From JAUUZQ01 sp964538375 (GTDB taxonomy: Bacteria; Bacteroidota; Bacteroidia; Bacteroidales; GCA-2748055), in assembly GCA_964538375.1 (NCBI GenBank), contig CAZIFQ010000065.1, forward strand, positions 1 through 5,070: a stretch of 5,070 nt of DNA. The letters are read 5' to 3'. Below, in pieces: positions 1-5,070 of this stretch. The translations under genes were made by a program, and so were the position numbers. The stretch's first letter is position 1. Each line of letters opens with the position of its first letter. The notes beneath the pieces were generated by a model. It was not told where the DNA came from and did not search any database. It was given only the letters and a program-made list of their open reading frames with translations.

Positions 1-2
1 TA

Positions 3-320
3 ACTCCAACGCCGACGATCGCACCAGATTATCCTCTCGCAAAAGTGATCGTCCAATACGCGGAGATTTCTTCCGTGCAGCGCGATGATCGTTCATCATC
101 TGGCGATGGGGTAGAACTGGGAGAGATCACAGCCATCGATGTAGTCATCCCCCGCGAAGCCGTTGAATTTGTGATGATGGCTGATGCGGCCGGCCAACTA
201 GGCCTTTCTCTGCTCTCTCCCATGCTGGATGGGGAAACAGACCAGGTTCCAACGCTGGGCGCTCATTTTGAGGACCTTGTGGACCTCTTCAAATCTGACC
301 GGTATCAACTATCGGAGTGA
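3..320 (+). CDS. cpaB: CpaB/RcpC-like Tad pilus assembly protein, 3' part only (5' end cut by window edge)
   Basis: The frame is open from the first complete codon at position 3 to the TGA at 318-320, giving 105 residues with no start of its own, so the gene begins upstream. An internal GTG at 45 is just a Val codon. The fragment opens with a Thr/Pro-rich linker (TPTPTIAP) and then a beta-rich segment. Residues 46-73 (DVVIPREAVEF, then GQLGLSLLSP) match the C-terminal pattern of CpaB/RcpC proteins, in which a valine-rich strand leads into an 'A..L..A...G.l.LaLr.p' helix and strand. The tail is acidic, with no membrane segment. In the family an N-terminal membrane anchor and SAF domain precede this part, and the protein acts outside the membrane in Tad/Flp pilus assembly. 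The next gene, tadZ, starts 6 bases after the stop, implying one operon. The family call rests on this short motif plus the strong tad context. The missing N-terminus prevents confirming the SAF domain. Confidence 0.72.
   Translation, partial: TPTPTIAPDYPLAKVIVQYAEISSVQRDDRSSSGDGVELGEITAIDVVIPREAVEFVMMADAAGQLGLSLLSPMLDGETDQVPTLGAHFEDLVDLFKSDRYQLSE
314..317 (+). promoter_or_regulatory. Ribosome binding site of tadZ
   Basis: GGAG lies 9 bases before the ATG at 327, inside the last codons of the upstream cpaB gene. The placement supports the chosen tadZ start and suggests translational coupling. Confidence 0.7.
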
Positions 321-326
321 TCTTCC

Positions 327-1712
327 ATGACAGATAATCTGACACCAGAGATCCAGGAGGTATTCGAGGGTATTATCGTCGCCCGGGCAAACACGATCGA
401 ACAGATCGCAGAACCCTTTAGTCGCGGAAAAGACACACCCCTTGTCGCAACCTTAACTATCAGCTCATTTGATGAAGAACAGCTGGCCAATATCCTCCCT
501 TCAACCGGCGCTTCTTTCCTTATGGTGGATTTTCATACGGAAGGCGTCACAATTGAGAAGCTCTTTCGGATCCGCGAAAAGACTGACTACCCATTCAGCT
601 TGATCGGTTTGGTTGAAGCCGGTTCAAACAAAGAAAGCGTGATCGAAAAGGCAGGGCTGGAAAAAGTCTACAACATCCCCTTCACGCCGGGCATTGTTCA
701 TACAATGAAAAGGGAAATGCCTGCGATTATCAAGAGCACTCAGGCCAGCTGGGGAAAGGGTGCCTGGAACGTCGCCCCCGACTTGATCCGCAAAGCTGCC
801 CAACAAGCAGGAGGAGCACCATGGGAGCGCCATAAGATCGGGGTCTGGTCCCCGAAAGGCGGCGTGGGCAAAACCTTCCTGGCCACGGAATTGGGCGTAG
901 CCCTGTCCGGAATCGGAGGAAGAAACTGCGTCCTGGTGGATGCCAATATGAACGGGGGCCACGTCAAGCTCCGGCTTGGGTTTGACACAGCAGGTAGGAA
1001 TCGCAGTATTGTTGACGCTGCCAATATCTATAAACTAGAAGGCGGGCATGGCAGGCCGGAAGCAATTAAAAAAGCGCTCACAGAAGATATGTTTCTGAAG
1101 GTGGGCGGGCAAGGGAACCTGGACCTCCTGGCTGGCGTGGACAGCATGATCGAAGCCCAGCATGACGCCCTGTTAACAGACTCTGGTTTCCAGTTCGCCC
1201 AGTCTATGATGGACCATCTCAGGCGCCATTACGAGTTTGTGATCGTCGATCTCGGTTCAAGCACCAACGTGGGTGTACACCGCGGCGTGCTGATCAAACT
1301 GGATACAGTTCTTATCGTGGCCGAACCAGGATTGACCAGCATCAACGATGCCAGGACGGGTGCAAACTTGCTAGAAAAAATTGGAGTCCCCAGGAACGAT
1401 ATCAAGCTGGTGATCAACAAATGGTTGCCGGACGTGGGCTTGAGCCTGAAGGAAGCAAGTGTTTCTGCGAATCTTTCTGTTGCCGGCTTGATCCCATTTG
1501 ATGCAACAGGTAATGTGACCCGGGCTGAAAACGAAGGGATCTCATATGTGGCCAAAAACGCATCTAAGGCCAAGCTGCCGACCCATACCCAGAAGACCCT
1601 TGACGGGATCATTGATGTCGCAGCCCGTTTCTACCCCCCGATCGGCTTTGCCTGGAACCAGCGCAAATCCGAACAGCATAAAAATAGACTGTTTGGTAAA
1701 AGACACCGATAG
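327..1712 (+). CDS. tadZ: TadZ/CpaE-like pilus assembly ATPase (degenerate receiver domain + ParA/MinD ATPase)
   Basis: A 461-residue protein with the two-part layout of CpaE/TadZ. Residues about 38-135 have the alternating strand/helix pattern of a response-regulator receiver: strands near LVATLTI, FLMVDF and SLIGLV, and an 'IPFTPG' turn where receivers carry K-P. D68 sits where the phosphoacceptor would be, but the acidic pocket is not obvious, so it is probably a pseudo-receiver. From residue 170 a ParA/MinD-type (SIMIBI) ATPase follows. The deviant Walker A is KGGVGKT at 177-183, with signature lysine K177. The A' motif is VLVDANMNGG with D205, and Walker B is FVIVDLGS with D308. The C-terminus ends in a basic RLFGKRHR tail. 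In Tad systems this cytoplasmic ATPase localises the apparatus and helps recruit TadA. A GGAG site 9 bases upstream supports the ATG at 327. The gene sits between cpaB and tadA in the usual order. A plain MinD/ParA partition protein is less likely given the receiver-like N-terminus and the neighbours. Confidence 0.9.
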   Translation: MTDNLTPEIQEVFEGIIVARANTIEQIAEPFSRGKDTPLVATLTISSFDEEQLANILPSTGASFLMVDFHTEGVTIEKLFRIREKTDYPFSLIGLVEAGSNKESVIEKAGLEKVYNIPFTPGIVHTMKREMPAIIKSTQASWGKGAWNVAPDLIRKAAQQAGGAPWERHKIGVWSPKGGVGKTFLATELGVALSGIGGRNCVLVDANMNGGHVKLRLGFDTAGRNRSIVDAANIYKLEGGHGRPEAIKKALTEDMFLKVGGQGNLDLLAGVDSMIEAQHDALLTDSGFQFAQSMMDHLRRHYEFVIVDLGSSTNVGVHRGVLIKLDTVLIVAEPGLTSINDARTGANLLEKIGVPRNDIKLVINKWLPDVGLSLKEASVSANLSVAGLIPFDATGNVTRAENEGISYVAKNASKAKLPTHTQKTLDGIIDVAARFYPPIGFAWNQRKSEQHKNRLFGKRHR

Positions 1713-1730
1713 ATAAAAAATATTCTAAAC

Positions 1731-1738
1731 AAAGGTGG
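1731..1738 (+). promoter_or_regulatory. Ribosome binding site deciding the tadA start
   Basis: AAAGGTGG is one mismatch from the AAGGAGG consensus and lies 8 bases before GTG at 1747. The longer reading would start at the GTG at 1735, which lies inside this site and has only A/T-rich sequence before it with no purine-rich site. The sequence therefore favours 1747. Confidence 0.6.
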
Positions 1739-1746
1739 ACAGAGCG

Positions 1747-3207
1747 GTGCCTGAAAACAACAATACCGGTGATTCTGAAATCAAATGGGAAACCATGTCT
1801 TTTGATGGAGACCTCCCAAAAGACGCCGCGGGCGTTAGCGGGTTTGATATCGCCCTGGGTGAGGTGAGGTCCAAGTTGGGGGAAAGGTTTTCTTCAGCTG
1901 AACTTCAACAGGGTGGGGGAGAGGTCCGGACTCAGGCTCGCAAGATCGCTACCGAAGTGCACGAAAACTACCAGGGAAGGGCGATCAAAGACAGTCTGCC
2001 GCCCCTTATCTACAACAGGGATGATTTTGTTTCCCAGGCGATCTCATACACCTTTGGCTTGGGCCCGATCGATCATCTTTTGGAAGACGAAACGATCGAA
2101 GATATTGCAATCAATGGGCCAAACGAAGTCATGATCTACAGGGACGAGTGGGAACGGACTGATATAACTTTCCCCAACAAATCGGTTCTTCTCAATATCC
2201 TCAATACCGCCCTGGCCAAGGCAGAAAGAACAGTCAACCGTATCAAACCGATCGTGGACGCAGCTATCGACTACAACCGCTACAGCGTGGTGACGCAGCC
2301 GATCGCTAACCCCGATCCTACCGCCGTGATCCGCATCCCTCGCCATGCCGGTATCGAACTGATCGATCTTTATAAACCCTGGCGAGTAAATAAGGACACA
2401 CCAAACACCCATGCCATAACAGATGAGATCAAAAATTCCCCCATCCCAGATTACCCTGACTTGGAACTGACCAATATCCTTTCAAAAGAACTGACCAATT
2501 ACCTACATGGAGCAGTACTGGCCGGCCTGTCCATCGCAGTGATTGGACCAACTGGTGTGGGCAAGACTGCACTGATCACCGCGCTGGGCCGCTGCCTGCC
2601 TATTGATTACCGGGTTTTGATCATTGAAGACACCCCGGAGATCAGGCTCTTCCCAGATTCAGATGTGCCGAATAATGTACTCACACTGCAAACCCGTCCA
2701 CCTTCACTGGAAGATGTGCCGGAGATCTCACAGGCTGACCTGGTCAAACTGGCCCTTCGCCAACGCCCTGATGCACTGACCCTTTCTGAAGCAAGGGGAG
2801 GGGAGGTGTTCGATCTTCTGAATGCGCTGTATACCGGGCACAAAAACGGCCTGACCACCTTCCACGCCTACGGCCTCCAGGAAATGCAAAGCCGGCTGGC
2901 AATGATGATCAGCCAGAGCGAACGCGGACGGCACCTTCGCATGAGTCAAATAGCCCAGATCATCTCAACTGCAATTGACATCGTGGTTGTGCTTGAAAAA
3001 GAAGGGAATAACCGCAGGATAAGGGCAGTCGGGGAGATGGATGGAGGCCTCAACGCTGGCAGTCGAGATCCGGAACCCATGATTAATCTGATCTTTGAGT
3101 ATTCGGGAGGTAGTTCCCCGAAATTGAATGGGCCGCTAATAGATTCCCTTCATACCCAGCGCTTTTCAAATGCCGGCATACCAGAATGGGTCTACAAGGC
3201 TGCATAA
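1747..3207 (+). CDS. tadA: TadA/CpaF-like secretion ATPase of the Tad/Flp pilus
   Basis: A 486-residue cytoplasmic motor ATPase of the type II/IV secretion (VirB11/PilT/CpaF) superfamily; starting at GTG 1735 would add four residues. After an acidic, poorly conserved first 80 residues, the N-terminal domain shows the family block 'GLGPIDHLLEDETIEDIAING' near 104-124. Walker A is GPTGVGKT at 267-274 (K273). The Asp box is IIEDTPEIRL at 292-301. The Walker B region is SEARGGE at 347-353 (E348), preceded by LALRQRPD. The His box is TGHKNGLTTFHA at 363-374 (H373). Together these make the call firm. It hydrolyses ATP as a hexamer to drive pilin addition through TadB/TadC. Length is near the upper end of the usual range. 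Oddities are Walker A lacking the usual GGTGSGKTT form, SEARG where CpaF proteins normally have GEVRG, and a seemingly long segment (about 210-255) before the P-loop. tadB follows after 12 bases. Confidence 0.93.
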   Translation: MPENNNTGDSEIKWETMSFDGDLPKDAAGVSGFDIALGEVRSKLGERFSSAELQQGGGEVRTQARKIATEVHENYQGRAIKDSLPPLIYNRDDFVSQAISYTFGLGPIDHLLEDETIEDIAINGPNEVMIYRDEWERTDITFPNKSVLLNILNTALAKAERTVNRIKPIVDAAIDYNRYSVVTQPIANPDPTAVIRIPRHAGIELIDLYKPWRVNKDTPNTHAITDEIKNSPIPDYPDLELTNILSKELTNYLHGAVLAGLSIAVIGPTGVGKTALITALGRCLPIDYRVLIIEDTPEIRLFPDSDVPNNVLTLQTRPPSLEDVPEISQADLVKLALRQRPDALTLSEARGGEVFDLLNALYTGHKNGLTTFHAYGLQEMQSRLAMMISQSERGRHLRMSQIAQIISTAIDIVVVLEKEGNNRRIRAVGEMDGGLNAGSRDPEPMINLIFEYSGGSSPKLNGPLIDSLHTQRFSNAGIPEWVYKAA

Positions 3208-3211
3208 GGAG
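3206..3211 (+). promoter_or_regulatory. Ribosome binding site of tadB
   Basis: AAGGAG lies 8 bases before the ATG at 3220. It shares its first two bases with the tadA TAA stop codon, so ribosomes ending tadA are placed to begin tadB. Confidence 0.8.
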
Positions 3212-3219
3212 ATTTATTA

Positions 3220-4197
3220 ATGACACCACAACATCTAACTTATTTACTACTGGCATCAGGCGCAGCGATAGGGATATTTATCATATTCGTGGCTTTTGCA
3301 CGTGTTGGCTCCCAACGCTCAGGGATCCAGCGGCTGAGAAATCTGGCAGAAGCCGATAAAGAGTCCGGGGCGGTCACACCTCATCCAGACATGGACATGA
3401 GATCTTTTGCAGGTACCTGGCAGGCAGGAGGGCTTGACCTGGCACTAAAGCAGGCGGACCTGCAGGTCACGAAAACTGGATTTATCAGGGTGGGGCTTTT
3501 AGGAGCTGCTGGCGGTTTTGCCCTCACTTACCTAGTGCTGGGGGGAATCCTAACTTCGATATTTGCCAGCCTGGTGGTTTTCATTCTTTATCTGCGATGG
3601 CTGTTTGCCAGAAGGGACCAGGTGTCCATTGAATACGAAGAGGCCCTGGCTGACGCTGCTGCATCCATGGCAGTTGGCTCTCAAATGGGAGGAGGCACAG
3701 CGCACGGTGCGATATCCAATGCTGCTAAATACGCTCCCCCTATGGTGGCAGGAGATCTGGAACAGGTATCGAGAAGCCTGGTTCAGGGTGAAGATCTCGG
3801 GAAGGCTTTCTTCCCCATCCAGGAACGAAGGCAGTCACCTATGCTCAATATCCTGGTCAACACTCTTGTGGGGTGGGAGAGGCACGGCGCGAACAGGTCG
3901 CTGGGACAGATCCTGGAACCTTTGACCGAGACCATCCGGGAGAATGCTGCCACTAGAAAAAAAGTTACTGCTGACCTGTCCGGTATCCGGATCCAGATGC
4001 AGGTACTGGCCGTAGCCCCCTTTATTTTGGCTGCCTTGATGCGCTTCACTTCTGTAGATTATGCCAATTTCTATTCAAGCTTCGCGGGCGAGATCACTAT
4101 GATGGGATCTTTCCTGCTTTCTGCTGTTGGTGTATTGATCGGTGAACGAATGCTCAACGAGGTCAACCAGGTCATGGTTCTGGGAGGAAATGATTGA
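3220..4197 (+). CDS. tadB: TadB-like inner-membrane platform protein (type II secretion F domain)
   Basis: A 325-residue membrane protein, the usual size for TadB. Hydrophobic segments are seen at about residues 8-27, two back to back at about 88-128 (ending LYLRWLFARR), one at about 260-274 and one at about 291-308. Between the second and third groups lies a cytoplasmic helical T2SSF (GspF-like) domain. It starts near YEEALADAAASMAVGSQMG, contains the G..l..a...i.er repeat region near 190-203, and reaches ILEPLTETIRENAATRKKV at 231-249, matching the family's 'GGnL..iLe.la..iReR' block with RHGANRSLGQIL in place of GGN. In Tad machines TadB pairs with TadC to form the platform above the TadA motor. 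An AAGGAG site supports the start. The tadC gene begins one base after the stop. TadB rather than TadC is assigned from gene order. Confidence 0.88.
   Translation: MTPQHLTYLLLASGAAIGIFIIFVAFARVGSQRSGIQRLRNLAEADKESGAVTPHPDMDMRSFAGTWQAGGLDLALKQADLQVTKTGFIRVGLLGAAGGFALTYLVLGGILTSIFASLVVFILYLRWLFARRDQVSIEYEEALADAAASMAVGSQMGGGTAHGAISNAAKYAPPMVAGDLEQVSRSLVQGEDLGKAFFPIQERRQSPMLNILVNTLVGWERHGANRSLGQILEPLTETIRENAATRKKVTADLSGIRIQMQVLAVAPFILAALMRFTSVDYANFYSSFAGEITMMGSFLLSAVGVLIGERMLNEVNQVMVLGGND
4182..4187 (+). promoter_or_regulatory. Ribosome binding site of tadC
   Basis: GGGAGG lies within the last codons of tadB, 11 bases before ATG 4199. An in-frame ATG at 4190 is only 2 bases away from the site, too close for normal initiation, so 4199 is preferred although its spacing is a little long. 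Confidence 0.6.
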
Positions 4198-4198
4198 T

Positions 4199-5070
4199 AT
4201 GCTGCTAAATACAACTATCCTGGCAATTCTGTCCGGTCTTTTTGGACTGGGTATCTTTATTATCTTTGCTTCTTTCGCTATCCCTCGCGTGATGAGCAAC
4301 AGACTCGTCGAAGATGCTGATGGAAGCAAACGAATAGGATCTGTCGCTGAGGCTCAGGTGCTCTCAGCCATGGTTTCTGATCTGGGACGTTCAATCGGCA
4401 AAGAAAAAGGTGACCTGGACGAGCTGCTGAGAAAATCCGGGTATATTTATCAGTCTCCCCAGGAATATTACGCCCGCAGGATCTACACATCTCTGATCAC
4501 GGCAATCCTGGGAGGGGTTGTCGGCTACTTTTTAGACCTGGGGTTCTTGCTGACCGCCTCCCTGGTTACAGGAGGCCTGTTCTACGGTTTCTCTATGCCA
4601 TCCCGGGCTGTTCAGAACAAGATCAAAAAAAGGCGTGAACGCATTCAAGACGAAATGGGGTTTGGCTTGGAACAATTAGTGAACTTGCTCAATACTGGCA
4701 CCAGTCTTTCAGACAGCCTGTCGCAGATGAGGGATTTCGGGTTGTTCGGGAAGATCTGCGACACCGTCTCTTCCGGCCTGCAGACCAACAAAGAGATTGA
4801 CAGCATCGTGCACGATGTACTTCAGTCGGTGCCGGCGCCGGTGCAGCTGCGGGAGTTCCTTGGCCTGATCAAACAAAGCCAGATTGGTGGTGAGGTGCAG
4901 GTACACGCCATGCAAACTATGGCCAGGATGCTGCGCCAGAGGCTTTCTAACCGGATTCTCGAGATCGGCGGCAGGGCAAAGGTAAAGGCGGTATTGGTCA
5001 ATACTATGATCATCGTGTTGGCTTCGCTGATCATCATCGGCGTGCCAGGTGTGAGTATGTTCATGGGTAT
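4199..5070 (+). CDS. tadC: TadC-like inner-membrane platform protein (type II secretion F domain), 3' end cut by window edge
   Basis: The frame from ATG 4199 stays open to the window end: 290 complete codons plus two bases, with no stop. Hydrophobic segments are at about residues 7-27, 95-113, 114-133 and 263-285. The charged KIKKRRERIQDEMG stretch at 141-154 opens a cytoplasmic T2SSF domain. That domain has the family's 'lL..G.sl..sL' helix at 163-176 (LLNTGTSLSDSLSQ) and a late 'Q..qiGg' plus R-rich helix at 226-252 (MARMLRQRLSNR), followed by a hydrophobic segment with a conserved proline (GVPG). TadC pairs with TadB to make the membrane platform for the TadA motor. TadC proteins are typically about 300-330 residues, so only a short tail is probably missing. 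It starts one base after tadB. An alternative in-frame ATG at 4190 would overlap tadB by 8 bases. The identical residues 18-23 in TadB and in this reading support 4199. Confidence 0.87.
   Translation, partial: MLLNTTILAILSGLFGLGIFIIFASFAIPRVMSNRLVEDADGSKRIGSVAEAQVLSAMVSDLGRSIGKEKGDLDELLRKSGYIYQSPQEYYARRIYTSLITAILGGVVGYFLDLGFLLTASLVTGGLFYGFSMPSRAVQNKIKKRRERIQDEMGFGLEQLVNLLNTGTSLSDSLSQMRDFGLFGKICDTVSSGLQTNKEIDSIVHDVLQSVPAPVQLREFLGLIKQSQIGGEVQVHAMQTMARMLRQRLSNRILEIGGRAKVKAVLVNTMIIVLASLIIIGVPGVSMFMG

Noticed and set aside
1229..1612. Minus-strand open frame of 127 codons opposite tadZ
   Set aside because: It is the antisense shadow of a well-supported gene, with no ribosome binding site or recognisable domain. 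The same applies to the other minus-strand frames and to the extra plus-strand frames inside tadA and tadB.
1713..1746. A/T-rich gap before tadA as a promoter or terminator
   Set aside because: No paired -35/-10 elements at proper spacing and no hairpin are visible. It is better explained as a short leader with the tadA ribosome binding site.
3957..3963. Run of seven A in tadB (a similar run at 4625-4631 in tadC) as a possible slippery frameshift site
   Set aside because: Both genes read through in frame to a full-length family-like protein, and I see no reason in the sequence for a frameshifted product.
3719..4212. A 14-base direct repeat (ATGCTGCTAAATAC) at 3719-3732 and 4199-4212
   Set aside because: The second copy is the tadC start and the first is inside tadB in a different reading frame. 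Flanks differ, there is no target duplication, and one such match in 5 kb is only mildly unlikely by chance.
4804..4850. Three palindromes close together in tadC: 14 bases at 4804-4817, CCGGCGCCGG at 4832-4841 and GCAGCTGC at 4843-4850
   Set aside because: They lie inside coding sequence, have no spacer loop or T-run for a terminator, and palindromes of these lengths are expected at about this rate in 5 kb. They could be an operator, but nothing else supports it.
3..5070. Alternative identity as a type II secretion or type IVa/b pilus operon
   Set aside because: The combination of a ParA/MinD ATPase with a receiver-like domain, a CpaF-type ATPase and two separate half-length T2SSF proteins is specific to Tad/Flp systems; type II and type IVa systems have one longer GspF/PilC and no TadZ.

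Overview
The window holds five consecutive plus-strand genes that form the core of a Tad (tight adherence, Flp / type IVc pilus) assembly operon. In order they are the C-terminal end of a CpaB/RcpC-like protein, the ParA/MinD-type ATPase TadZ/CpaE, the secretion ATPase TadA/CpaF, and the two inner-membrane platform proteins TadB and TadC. The first gene is cut by the left edge and the last by the right edge. Coding fills almost the whole window: the gaps between genes are 6, 34 (or 22 with the longer tadA reading), 12 and 1 bases, and no gap contains a promoter or terminator I can support. The genes therefore look like one transcript that starts upstream and continues downstream. No RNA gene, mobile element, CRISPR array or attachment site was seen, and there is no gene-free stretch longer than 300 bases.

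Organism: base composition is roughly half G+C by eye, Shine-Dalgarno sites are clear, and GTG is used as a start. CpaB is followed directly by TadZ, with no secretin gene (CpaC/RcpA) between them, unlike the usual layout in diderm Proteobacteria. Together with the divergent TadZ/TadA sequences, this suggests a monoderm lineage. Chloroflexota (Anaerolineae-like) is my best guess, but it is inference from gene style and not a database match.

How the genes work together (family knowledge): TadZ is a polar or localising ATPase that recruits the machine. TadA is the hexameric motor that hydrolyses ATP. TadB and TadC form the membrane platform that couples the motor to adding pilin subunits. CpaB is an extracytoplasmic SAF/RcpC-domain assembly factor. 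The pilin (Flp), prepilin peptidase (TadV/CpaA) and TadE/F/G pseudopilins are not in the window and would be expected in flanking sequence.

Novelty: I do not see an undescribed system. Points worth a second look are a divergent TadA (altered Walker A and Walker B surroundings and an apparent extension before the P-loop), TadB/TadC sharing an identical N-terminal hexapeptide at the same residue numbers, two start-codon questions, and an approximately three-fold excess of the tetranucleotide GATC.
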